DNA of 41,492 bases from Rhodobacteraceae bacterium UBA3069. Lineage in GTDB: Bacteria; Pseudomonadota; Alphaproteobacteria; Rhodobacterales; Rhodobacteraceae. How positions within the stretch are numbered: the first letter of the stretch is position 1; the number at the start of each line of letters is the position of its first letter. The DNA lies in NCBI GenBank assembly GCA_002366795.1, contig DFBX01000097.1, forward strand, positions 1 to 41,492, read 5' to 3'. The notes under the pieces are model-generated. The model ran no database searches and was not told the DNA's origin. It was given only the letters and a program-made list of their open reading frames with translations. Below are positions 1 to 6,811 of this stretch, piece by piece. A program made the position numbers and the translations under genes.

Positions 1-230
1 TTCAGATTTTCGCAGCCACCTCTGCCAGCTCATCGTTGATTTTCGCAGAATTGCAATAGCTGGGCGGGTTACTGCCCGACGGGTTCGACAGTTGCCAGAC
101 CATCGTGCAACGCCGCGATCTGGGTGGCATGGTGCAAGAGGTCACGACCTTTAACGTCAAAGGCAAGGATTTTCCGATTGCGCTGTATCTGCAAGGGACA
201 CCAGTGCGCGGTAAAATGATTGTCAGCTAG
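1..230 (+). pseudogene. Unrecognised C-terminal protein fragment, probably decayed
   Basis: In the frame ending with TAG at 228-230 the translation from about position 60 reads like a real protein tail: LPDGFDSCQTIVQRRDLGG, then GKDFPIALYLQGTPVRGKM. It has a mixed hydrophobic/charged pattern and ordinary codon use. The same frame is closed by TAG at 57-59, and there is no start codon with a ribosome binding site between that stop and the fragment. I take it as the remnant of a longer gene whose front lies left of the window or has been lost. I do not recognise the family. Confidence 0.3.
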
Positions 231-284
231 CTGAGCTTTCACACAACAATGTCCAAAGTTCTGGATCAGCTTAAATAGCGGGCA

Positions 285-299
285 TTTGTGATCACGCGC
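285..299. promoter_or_regulatory. Palindromic motif copy 1 (TTTGTGATCACGCGC)
   Basis: A 15-bp word with a TGATCA core (289-294). It recurs identically at 892-906, and its first 13 bases occur inverted at 1015-1027. Here it sits about 30 bp before a truncated TM2 reading frame, and its TGA (289-291) closes that frame upstream. It is probably an operator for a dimeric regulator; the factor is not known to me. Confidence 0.4.
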
Positions 300-327
300 G
301 ATTATCCTTTGCGGGATTTTCGGGATC

Positions 328-540
328 ATGGGCATCCACCATTTCTATCTTGGCAATATCCTGCACGGCATTCTGGATCTGGCGATGTTCGTTTTGTTCA
401 TCGTTTTCACCATTCAAGGGCAACCCTTGTTGGCAGTCGCCATGCTGTTGGCGGATGCGCTGCATACGGTCATCGTGTTTTACCAATTGATCACGGAACA
501 AACCATTGACGGGAGCGGCCGTCAGGTTCGATTGAAATGA
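328..540 (+). pseudogene. Truncated TM2-domain membrane protein
   Basis: The 70-aa reading frame starts with GIHHFYLGN, the G-x-H-x-FYLG signature of TM2 domains, followed by two hydrophobic stretches (about residues 10-26 and 33-52). In the same frame upstream, IILCGIFGI encodes the expected end of the first TM2 helix. It is cut by TGA at 289-291, and no ATG, GTG or TTG lies between that stop and ATG 328. A TM2 protein starting at 328 would lack most of its first helix, so the front of the gene seems lost. The downstream intact TM2 gene may be a paralogue. Use of a rare ATT start at 301 would be an alternative explanation. Confidence 0.5.
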
Positions 541-563
541 ACGAAAAACGAAGGACGAGTGAA

Positions 564-800
564 ATGGCCAATTTGGAACAAAATGTAGCTGAAGAATCCG
601 GCAAGGGCTTTGTGCCTGCGGTTTTGTTGTGCTTCTTTCTGGGCAGCTTGGGTGTGCACCGGTTTTATCTGGGCAAGATCGGCACAGGTATCCTGATGCT
701 GGTGACACTGGGTGGCTTTGGCATCTGGACGATGATTGATTTTGTGCGCCTGATCATCGGGTCGATGGGCGACAAATACGGGCGTCCGCTGAAACGCTAG
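564..800 (+). CDS. TM2-domain small membrane protein
   Basis: The protein has 78 aa. After a hydrophilic N-terminus come PAVLLCFFLGSLGVHRFYLGK (cut at the helix-loop: key motif G-V-H-R-FYLG) and a second hydrophobic segment (GTGILMLVTLGGFGIWTMID), which is the full TM2 pattern of two helices joined by a short loop. The start at 564 is preferred because AAGGA lies at 551-555, eight bases ahead. An in-frame ATG at 537 overlaps the stop of the preceding TM2 fragment and would add nine residues. TM2 proteins sit in the inner membrane; their biochemical role is mostly unknown. A terminator follows at 869. Confidence 0.75.
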   Translation: MANLEQNVAEESGKGFVPAVLLCFFLGSLGVHRFYLGKIGTGILMLVTLGGFGIWTMIDFVRLIIGSMGDKYGRPLKR

Positions 801-868
801 GCCGTTCCCTTGGTGCGGGTGGCCAGAATGCGCCCATTCACGCCCCTATGATTACCAGACAATCAATG

Positions 869-894
869 AACCCGCGCTTTGGTGCGGGTTTTTT
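869..894 (+). terminator. Rho-independent terminator after the TM2 gene
   Basis: AACCCGC (869-875) pairs with GCGGGTT (884-890) around an 8-base loop and runs into TTTT (891-894). It ends the TM2 transcript and overlaps the second copy of the TGATCA palindrome. Confidence 0.75.
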
Positions 895-906
895 GTGATC
901 ACGCGC
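892..906. promoter_or_regulatory. Palindromic motif copy 2 (TTTGTGATCACGCGC)
   Basis: This is identical over 15 bp to the copy at 285-299. It begins inside the T-tract of the TM2 terminator. Its centre is 101 bp from the next copy at 994. Confidence 0.4.
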
Positions 907-993
907 CAAATTCCGAGCGTTTTTGTCGTAATCTCTCATAGCAAAGGGTGAGTCTGTTGCGGCGGCGGGTAAATGCCGCGACTGCACGGTGAG

Positions 994-1027
994 TTGTGAT
1001 CACATAAAATCACTGCGTGATCACAAA
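994..1027. promoter_or_regulatory. Paired TGATCA palindromes upstream of sdhC
   Basis: TTGTGATCACA at 994-1004 and GCGTGATCACAAA at 1015-1027. The TGATCA cores are centred at 999.5 and 1020.5, 21 bp or two helical turns apart, so two dimers could bind the same face of the DNA. The second is the inverted form of the motif at 285 and 892. The position, 137-170 bp before sdhC, suggests control of the sdh operon. The regulator is unidentified. Confidence 0.5.
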
Positions 1028-1034
1028 CCCCCTG

Positions 1035-1143
1035 TTAGCGCCCGAATTGACAAATTTTTTGTGACGCAAGGGGCTGTGTCTGCGTGACTCGGGCGCTAAA
1101 ACCTTTATCAAAGGCCGCAAGACGTGGCGGGAGGCCGCCATGT
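1035..1143 (+). promoter_or_regulatory. Hairpin-rich leader of the sdh operon
   Basis: An 11-bp perfect inverted repeat (TTAGCGCCCGA 1035-1045 with TCGGGCGCTAA 1089-1099) encloses two small hairpins. These are ACAAA 1050-1054/TTTGT 1058-1062 and ACGCA 1064-1068/TGCGT 1081-1085, which together form a three-way junction. Two more hairpins follow: CCTTT 1102-1106/AAAGG 1110-1114 and ACGTGGCGG 1122-1130/CCGCCATGT 1135-1143 (one G-U pair). The last ends eight bases before the sdhC ribosome binding site (AAAGGA, 1151-1156). If transcribed, this is a compact structured 5' leader. If transcription starts inside it, the long repeat is instead a DNA operator. I do not recognise it as a known riboswitch. 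Confidence 0.4.
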
Positions 1144-1163
1144 GCAACCGAAAGGACTGACCC

Positions 1164-1550
1164 ATGGCAGAGACGAAACGGGTGGTCGAGCGCCCCCTGT
1201 CGCCCCACCTTCAAATCTATCGCCCGCAACTGACCTCGATCACATCGATCCTGACGCGGATCACCGGCAACGCGCTGATTGTTGCCGCGTTCCTGATCGT
1301 CTGGTGGCTGCTGGCCGCATCTTCCGGCCCTGAATATTTTGCCACCGCCAACGCGGTTGTCACTGGCTGGTTCGGCGATCTGGTTCTCAGCCTGTCGGTC
1401 TGGGCGCTGTGGTATCACTACTTCGCCGGGCTGCGGCACCTGTATTTCGATGCGGGCAAGGGGCTTGAGGTGCAAACTGCCGAGACCCTGGGCTGGGTCA
1501 TCATCATCGGGTCTGTCTGCATGACCCTGTTCACGCTGATCGTTATTTGA
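1164..1550 (+). CDS. sdhC: Succinate dehydrogenase cytochrome b556 subunit
   Basis: A 128-aa membrane anchor of complex II, which carries electrons from the Fe-S subunit to ubiquinone and helps bind heme b. It opens with the family signature RPLSPHLQIYRPQ and SILTRITGN (residues about 10-35). Three hydrophobic helices follow (about 36-54, 65-90 and 106-128). Histidines in YHYFAGLRHLYFD (about residues 84-96) include the likely heme ligand. The start is supported by AAAGGA at 1151-1156. It is the first gene of the sdh operon. The stop (1548-1550) is followed directly by the GGGAGGG ribosome binding site of sdhD. Confidence 0.95.
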   Translation: MAETKRVVERPLSPHLQIYRPQLTSITSILTRITGNALIVAAFLIVWWLLAASSGPEYFATANAVVTGWFGDLVLSLSVWALWYHYFAGLRHLYFDAGKGLEVQTAETLGWVIIIGSVCMTLFTLIVI

Positions 1551-1561
1551 GGGAGGGCACC

Positions 1562-1933
1562 ATGCGTTATCTGACCGCCCGCAAGCGCGCCGAGGGCAAA
1601 GGCGCATCCCATACCGGGACAGAACACCACTGGAAAATGCAAGTCAGCGCCGCGGGCCTGGCCGTTCTGGTGCCGACTTTCGTCTTCCTTTTCGGGTCCA
1701 CCATCGGTGGCACCTACGAGGAAGTGACCGCCGATCTGACCAGCCCCTTTCTTGTGATCTTGACCGCCCTGGTGCTGGTCGTGGGGATGCAGCACTTTGC
1801 ACAGGGCTGCAAAATGGCGATCGAGGATTACACGCAAGGCTCGTTGCGCAAGGGGCTGATCATGCTGGTCTTCGGGCTGAGCTATGCCATCACCGCAACC
1901 GGGCTGTTCGCCCTGGCGAAACTCGCGCTCTGA
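1562..1933 (+). CDS. sdhD: Succinate dehydrogenase hydrophobic membrane anchor subunit
   Basis: A 123-aa second membrane anchor of complex II. It has a basic cytoplasmic N-terminus (MRYLTARKRAEG), then three hydrophobic stretches (about residues 29-46, 60-78 and 92-120). MQHFAQG near residue 77 carries the conserved heme/quinone-region histidine, and EDYTQG follows it as usual in alphaproteobacterial SdhD. The ATG at 1562 is chosen over an in-frame TTG at 1547 because GGGAGGG at 1551-1557 is correctly spaced. It lies 11 bp after sdhC and 12 bp before sdhA. Confidence 0.93.
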   Translation: MRYLTARKRAEGKGASHTGTEHHWKMQVSAAGLAVLVPTFVFLFGSTIGGTYEEVTADLTSPFLVILTALVLVVGMQHFAQGCKMAIEDYTQGSLRKGLIMLVFGLSYAITATGLFALAKLAL

Positions 1934-1945
1934 GGACTGAAAACA

Positions 1946-3751
1946 ATGGCTGAATACGAATACGAAACCCACGACTATGACGTGGTCGTTGTGGGCGCCG
2001 GCGGTGCCGGTCTGCGCGCGACGCTTGGCATGGCCGAACAGGGTCTGCGCACCGCTTGCGTGACCAAGGTTTTCCCGACCCGTTCGCACACCGTCGCCGC
2101 GCAGGGTGGAATCGCCGCGTCCCTGTCGAACATGGGGCCGGACAACTGGCAGTGGCATATGTATGACACCGTCAAGGGCTCTGACTGGTTGGGTGACACC
2201 GACGCAATGGAATACCTGGCGCGCGAGGCCCCCAAGGCAGTGTACGAGCTGGAACATTACGGCGTGCCGTTTTCCCGCACCGAAGAAGGCACGATTTACC
2301 AACGCCCGTTCGGCGGTCACACCACCGAATTCGGTGAAGGCCCCCCCGTGCAGCGGACCTGCGCCGCAGCCGACCGCACCGGCCACGCCATTCTGCACAC
2401 GCTCTATGGCCAGTCGCTGAAGAACAACGCGGAATTCTACATCGAATATTTCGCCATCGACCTGATCATGTCCGAAGACGGGCAATGCCAGGGCGTTGTC
2501 TGCTGGAAGCTGGACGACGGAACCATGCATGTGTTCAACGCCAAGATGGTCGTGCTGGCCACGGGCGGCTATGGCCGCGCCTATTTCAGCGCCACCTCGG
2601 CCCATACGTGCACCGGCGACGGTGGCGGCATGGTGGCCCGCGCGGGGCTGGCGCTGCAAGATATGGAATTCGTGCAATTCCACCCCACCGGCATCTACGG
2701 TTCGGGCTGCTTGATCACCGAAGGCGCACGGGGCGAGGGCGGTTATCTGACCAACTCCGAAGGCGAACGGTTCATGGAGCGTTACGCGCCCCAGTATAAA
2801 GACCTTGCGCCGCGCGACTATGTTTCCCGCTCCATGACCATGGAAATCCGCGAAGGTCGCGGTGTGGGCGAACATGGCGACCACATCCACCTGAACCTGT
2901 CGCACCTGCCACCCGAGGCACTGGCCGAACGCCTGCCCGGCATTTCGGAAAGCGCCAAGATCTTCGCCGGTGTGGACGTGACCAAGGAACCGATCCCGGT
3001 TCTACCGACGGTCCACTACAACATGGGCGGCATCCCCACCAACTATTGGGGCGAAGTGCTGAACCCGACCGCCGAAGACCCGAACGCGGTCGTGCCCGGC
3101 CTTATGGCCGTGGGCGAAGCGGGCTGTGCGTCGGTTCATGGTGCGAACCGTTTGGGTTCGAACTCGTTGATCGACCTCGTGGTGTTCGGTCGTGCCTCGG
3201 CCATCCGTGCCGGCAAGGTGGTTGATCCCGAAAGCGCGAACCCCGTGCTGAATACCGCATCTGTGGACAAGGCGTTCGACCGGTTCGACACGCTGCGCAA
3301 TGCGAATGGCGCAACCCCCACTGCGGAACTGCGTCTGGAAATGCAGCGCACTATGCAAGCCGACGCGGCCGTGTTCCGCACCGACAAGACGCTGAAAGAA
3401 GGCGTGGACAAAATGACCGACATCGCCGCCAAACTGGGCGATCTGAAAGTCACTGACCGCAGCCTTGTCTGGAACAGCGACCTGATGGAAACGCTGGAGA
3501 TGACCAACCTGATGCCCAATGCATTGGCCACCATCACCGGTGCCGAAGCCCGCAAGGAATCGCGCGGTGCCCATGCCATGGAAGACCACACCAAGCGTGA
3601 CGACGAAAACTGGCGCGTTCACACGGTTAGCCGTGTCGATGGCAACAAGGTGGACCTGACCTATCGCCCCGTGGTCACCGACCCGCTGACCACCGAAGAT
3701 CAGGGCGGTATCAGCCTCAAGAAGATCGCGCCGAAAGCGCGGACTTTCTGA
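1946..3751 (+). CDS. sdhA: Succinate dehydrogenase flavoprotein subunit
   Basis: A 601-aa subunit that oxidises succinate to fumarate at a covalently bound FAD. The Rossmann fingerprint GAGGAGLRA lies at residues 17-25. The FAD-linking histidine is His48 in TRSHTVAAQGG. Substrate/catalytic elements include QFHPTGIYGSG (His246), the APRD arginine (Arg290) and, further on, TVHYNMGG and GANRLGSNS. Length and motif order match the family closely. It reads smoothly from an operon start 12 bp after sdhD. The next gene begins only 8 bp after its stop and is not sdhB but a sulfotransferase-like gene. Confidence 0.97.
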   Translation: MAEYEYETHDYDVVVVGAGGAGLRATLGMAEQGLRTACVTKVFPTRSHTVAAQGGIAASLSNMGPDNWQWHMYDTVKGSDWLGDTDAMEYLAREAPKAVYELEHYGVPFSRTEEGTIYQRPFGGHTTEFGEGPPVQRTCAAADRTGHAILHTLYGQSLKNNAEFYIEYFAIDLIMSEDGQCQGVVCWKLDDGTMHVFNAKMVVLATGGYGRAYFSATSAHTCTGDGGGMVARAGLALQDMEFVQFHPTGIYGSGCLITEGARGEGGYLTNSEGERFMERYAPQYKDLAPRDYVSRSMTMEIREGRGVGEHGDHIHLNLSHLPPEALAERLPGISESAKIFAGVDVTKEPIPVLPTVHYNMGGIPTNYWGEVLNPTAEDPNAVVPGLMAVGEAGCASVHGANRLGSNSLIDLVVFGRASAIRAGKVVDPESANPVLNTASVDKAFDRFDTLRNANGATPTAELRLEMQRTMQADAAVFRTDKTLKEGVDKMTDIAAKLGDLKVTDRSLVWNSDLMETLEMTNLMPNALATITGAEARKESRGAHAMEDHTKRDDENWRVHTVSRVDGNKVDLTYRPVVTDPLTTEDQGGISLKKIAPKARTF

Positions 3752-3758
3752 TCCGGCC

Positions 3759-4616
3759 ATGAGTGGTCCGGCCAGCATATCGCAAGCAGATGCCCCGCCC
3801 CGGCGGGTCATCCTGCATTGCGGTGTGCAAAAGACCGGATCGACCTCGCTCCACCGGTTCTTGACGCGCAATGAAAAGGCGCTGAAAGGCCGGCTGGAGG
3901 TGCGTACGCCCAAGCGCAAGACCCCGCAGCAGGAATTGGGCCGCGCCGCGACCCGGTTTAGCCTTGATCCTACCGACGCCTCTGGCGCGGATCTGGTCAG
4001 CGCCATTGGCGCTTTGCGCGACAAGCTGCTTCAAGGTGGGTCGGAACCGTGCCTTGTCAGCCATGAAAACATCTGTGGTGCGGTGCCCGGTCGGGCAGGG
4101 CGCAACCGGCTTTACCCGGTGTTCCCCGCCATCGCCCGCCTGATCGAGGCGCACATGGCCCCGCTGCGCCCTGAATTCGTGCTGTATACGCGCGACATGG
4201 CGGCGTGGAAGCCCAGCGTTTACGGTCAGATGGTGCATTCCGACTGGTATACGAAAACGCTGGACGAATTCATGGATGACACCAGCGCGCTTGGCGGGTG
4301 GGACCGGCTGGAACAGCGGTTTGCGACCGATCTTGGCGCAGGCAAGCTGACCGTGTTCCGGCTGGAGGACGAAGCCCAGCCCGAATTCCCCGGCACGCAG
4401 CTGCTGCGCCATTGTGGGCTAAGCAATGACGACATCAAGGGGCTTCACCCGCAAGCCCGCAAAAGCAACCAACGGCTGAACTCCGGTGCCTTGGAATTCA
4501 TCCGACAGATCAATGCCCTGGAACTGGCCCCGCGCACCCGCACTGACGTGGTGGAGCTTGCGGTGCGGAACCAGCGGCTGTTTACTACGAACTTAGACCC
4601 CAGCGGTCACGCCTGA
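3759..4616 (+). CDS. Sulfotransferase-like protein encoded inside the sdh operon
   Basis: A 285-aa protein with the core HCGVQKTGSTSLHRFL (about residues 20-35), matching the HxGxxKTGTTSL 5'-phosphosulfate loop of PAPS-dependent sulfotransferases. EFVLYTRDMAAWKPSVY (about 138-155) resembles the RDPxxxxxS-Y 3'-phosphate region. There is no signal peptide and no membrane segment, so it should be cytoplasmic. It starts 8 bp after sdhA and ends 14 bp before sdhB, on the same strand, so it must be co-transcribed with complex II genes. Codon use looks like its neighbours. The substrate is unknown; the fold assignment rests on the loop motif, and it could be a related non-catalytic family. Confidence 0.7.
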   Translation: MSGPASISQADAPPRRVILHCGVQKTGSTSLHRFLTRNEKALKGRLEVRTPKRKTPQQELGRAATRFSLDPTDASGADLVSAIGALRDKLLQGGSEPCLVSHENICGAVPGRAGRNRLYPVFPAIARLIEAHMAPLRPEFVLYTRDMAAWKPSVYGQMVHSDWYTKTLDEFMDDTSALGGWDRLEQRFATDLGAGKLTVFRLEDEAQPEFPGTQLLRHCGLSNDDIKGLHPQARKSNQRLNSGALEFIRQINALELAPRTRTDVVELAVRNQRLFTTNLDPSGHA

Positions 4617-4630
4617 AAAGGAAGCGAGAG

Positions 4631-5410
4631 ATGGTCCAATTTACCCTGCCGAAGAACTCGAAAATGACGACTGGCAAGACGTGGGAGGCCCCGAAAGGCG
4701 CGACCAACCTGCGCAAGTTCCAGATCTATCGCTGGGATCCCGACACCGGCGAAAACCCCCGCGTGGACACATATTTCGTGGACATGGACAAGTGCGGCCC
4801 GATGGTTCTGGACGCGCTGATCAAGATCAAGAACGAGATTGACCCGACGCTGACCTTCCGCCGGTCCTGCCGCGAGGGTATCTGCGGGTCCTGCGCGATG
4901 AACATCGACGGGATCAATACGCTGGCCTGCATCTACGGTATGGATGAAATCAAGGGCGACGTGAAAATCTATCCGCTGCCGCACATGCCCGTGGTCAAGG
5001 ATCTGATCCCCGACCTGACGCATTTCTATGCACAGCACGCGTCGATCATGCCTTGGCTGGAAACCAAGACCAACCGCCCCGCGAAAGAGTGGAAGCAGTC
5101 CATCGAAGACCGGAAGAAACTGGACGGTCTTTATGAATGCGTGATGTGCGCGTCCTGCTCGGCCTCTTGCCCGTCCTACTGGTGGAACAGCGACAAATAC
5201 CTTGGGCCGGCCGCCTTGTTGCACGCCTATCGCTGGATCATCGACAGCCGTGACGAGGCCACCGGCGAACGTCTGGACGAGTTGGAAGACCCCTTCAAAC
5301 TGTATCGTTGCCACACGATCATGAACTGCGCCAAAACCTGCCCCAAGGGGCTGAACCCGGCGAAAGCGATTGCCGAGATCAAGAAGATGATGGTCTCGCG
5401 TCACGTCTGA
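4631..5410 (+). CDS. sdhB: Succinate dehydrogenase iron-sulfur subunit
   Basis: A 259-aa electron-transfer subunit of complex II. The N-terminal ferredoxin domain holds the [2Fe-2S] cluster ligands Cys80, Cys85, Cys88 and Cys100 (SCREGICGSC). The C-terminal domain holds CVMCASCSASCP (Cys170, 173, 176, 180) and CHTIMNCAKTCPKG (Cys227, 233, 237), which provide the [4Fe-4S] and [3Fe-4S] sites. All expected cysteines are present. It is the last gene of the operon, preceded by GGAAGCGAGAG as ribosome binding site and followed by a strong terminator. Confidence 0.97.
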   Translation: MVQFTLPKNSKMTTGKTWEAPKGATNLRKFQIYRWDPDTGENPRVDTYFVDMDKCGPMVLDALIKIKNEIDPTLTFRRSCREGICGSCAMNIDGINTLACIYGMDEIKGDVKIYPLPHMPVVKDLIPDLTHFYAQHASIMPWLETKTNRPAKEWKQSIEDRKKLDGLYECVMCASCSASCPSYWWNSDKYLGPAALLHAYRWIIDSRDEATGERLDELEDPFKLYRCHTIMNCAKTCPKGLNPAKAIAEIKKMMVSRHV

Positions 5411-5430
5411 TCGGCGCTTGAAATGAAAAC

Positions 5431-5460
5431 GGCCCCGAAGCGTGGCTTCGGGGCCTTTTT
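5431..5460 (+). terminator. Terminator of the sdh operon
   Basis: An 11-bp perfect stem GGCCCCGAAGC (5431-5441) / GCTTCGGGGCC (5445-5455) with a 3-base loop, followed by TTTTT. It is placed 20 bp after the sdhB stop. Confidence 0.95.
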
Positions 5461-5469
5461 CATAAGCAA

Positions 5470-6213
5470 TTACAGCCGCTTGGCGATATAGAATTCATAG
5501 CTGAAGTAATCGGAATATTCCTCGTACAGCGCGATTTCCGCCTGTTCCGCGGTGATGATCTCGGCGGCGGCATCGCCGTGCCGCGCGGCGAAACCTGCAA
5601 ACCGCGCGCGTAGCGGCCCATAGTAGTTTTTCATCCAGCAATGGCGCGGCAGGGGGAAATATACAAGTGGGCTGTAGTCGTTCTGCTCTAACTGGGCCAT
5701 CTTCTCGCCCGCCGTCGCGACTTGGGGGTATTCAGTCTGCCAATGGGCGGTCAGTTCGTCCGGGCGGCGGTCGGTCAGCCACGTCATCTCGGATATGGCC
5801 AGCACGCCACCCGGCTTGAGATACGGGCGCCAGGCCTTGATCCCCTCGGCAAAGCCAAGATTGTAAATCGCCCCTTCGGATCAGATCGCATCAAGGCTTT
5901 TGTGATTGAAGGGCAGACCGGTCATATCGCCCTGCTGCACAGGTATCTTATGTTCCAGCCCCTGCGCGCGCGCGTTGTCCCACAAGCGGGTCAGGAAGGC
6001 GGGGAACAGATCCAGCGCGGTGATCTTTGCATTCAGGGCTTCGGCCAGGGCCAGGGTCGATGCGCCGGTGCCGCAGCCCAGATCGGCGATACGCAGCCCC
6101 GGCCGGCCTGACAGCCCCGACAGGGCAAGCGCCAACTGCGTTGCCGTCACGCTCCCCGGCCCCTGCCTTGCCCCATCTCGGTGCAGATCGACCAGCAATT
6201 CCATCATATCCAT
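5470..6213 (-). pseudogene. Class I SAM-dependent methyltransferase broken by one stop codon
   Basis: The two halves are in the same frame: 5881-6213 (N-terminal) and 5470-5880 (C-terminal). The N-terminal half has the SAM-binding motif IADLGCGTGAST and the acidic LDLFP that follows it. The frame reads LDAI, then TGA (5883-5881), then SEGAIYNLGFAEGIKAWRP. Homologues have a tryptophan here (IWSEGAIYNLGF), so TGG became TGA by one base change. Without the stop the protein would be 247 aa, a normal length for this family. Start ATG 6213 has AGGA upstream. The product would methylate an unknown small molecule. A true nonsense mutation and a base-call error fit equally. Confidence 0.85.
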
Positions 6214-6401
6214 GGGCGCGTCCTGCCTTTTGCTTCCGCGGTCAATCTAGGGGTGCAACGTGGGCGCAACAGGCGATTTGGGTTGATGCGGCTACCCTTG
6301 CACATCACCCATTTCGCAGCTGCAGCATTGGCTGGCGACATGCGGGGCGGCCACACCTATGTTGCCCACAGGGAGGACAGGCCAAACTGAAAGGCACGTC
6401 C

Positions 6402-6533
6402 ATGACAGACCAGCGGAAAACCCGGAAAGAACAAGCTCTTGCTATCCTCGAAGAGGCGTGGAGCTATTATACGCCGCAACCTCGCCCCGCTGCGGATAGT
6501 CCCGCATACGAGGAATACCTCCTCGCGGCATAA
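6402..6533 (+). CDS. Small conserved-looking protein (43 aa)
   Basis: A 43-aa reading frame beginning MTDQRKTRKEQALAIL. It has a basic N-terminus, an amphipathic segment ILEEAWSYYTPQP and an acidic tyrosine-containing tail ending EEYLLAA. AAAGG lies about eight bases before the ATG. The pattern resembles tiny proteins I associate with Rhodobacteraceae genomes that share an ILEEAW-YYTP core, but I cannot verify this. There is no signal peptide or metal motif. Function is unknown. Confidence 0.55.
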   Translation: MTDQRKTRKEQALAILEEAWSYYTPQPRPAADSPAYEEYLLAA

Positions 6534-6585
6534 TGATGCGCGGGCGGGCTTTGCCCCCGCCTGCAGCTTTTGCTAGACGCGAAGA

Positions 6586-6795
6586 ATGATCATCGTTCTT
6601 GGCGTCGCCGTATTCATCACCATGCTGATCTTGCACCGCCCCGGCACCCGCGCCTGCCGCTGGCGTGCAGATCGGACCCGTGACCGCGATACGTTGCAGG
6701 CATGGCGCTGTGCCGCATGCGGCGTAGAGGTCTTTACAGCGACCGGCAAACCGCCGCAGGATTGCAAACGAAACATGCAACCGCCTCCGCTGTAA
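6586..6795 (+). CDS. Small membrane-anchored protein with CxxC (69 aa)
   Basis: A 69-aa protein with an N-terminal hydrophobic anchor (MIIVLGVAVFITMLI) followed by a basic region CRWRADRTRDRDTL. A possible zinc-ribbon-like half follows, WRCAACGVEVFTATG, with another cysteine in QDCKRN. This gives C-x2-C plus one outlying Cys on each side. It probably faces the cytoplasm or periplasm from a single inner-membrane helix. The ribosome binding site is weak. It stops 16 bp before the DUF1989 gene. Function is unknown. Confidence 0.55.
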   Translation: MIIVLGVAVFITMLILHRPGTRACRWRADRTRDRDTLQAWRCAACGVEVFTATGKPPQDCKRNMQPPPL

Positions 6796-6811
6796 AAAGG
6801 CCGTAATCCCA

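Noticed and set aside
1047..1052. TTGACA as -35 box of an sdhC promoter
   Set aside because: The hexamer is perfect, but no acceptable -10 element occurs 16-18 bp downstream; it lies inside the inverted repeat, so it is not listed as a promoter.
1418..2905. Long minus-strand reading frame (495 aa) opposite sdhD and sdhA
   Set aside because: It is a shadow of the GC-rich codon pattern of sdhA; the sdhA frame carries all catalytic motifs and the antisense product is His/Gly/Ala-rich without a family.
3002..4024. Minus-strand frame of 340 aa opposite sdhA and the sulfotransferase-like gene
   Set aside because: Composition typical of antisense shadow; no ribosome binding site; it spans two real genes.
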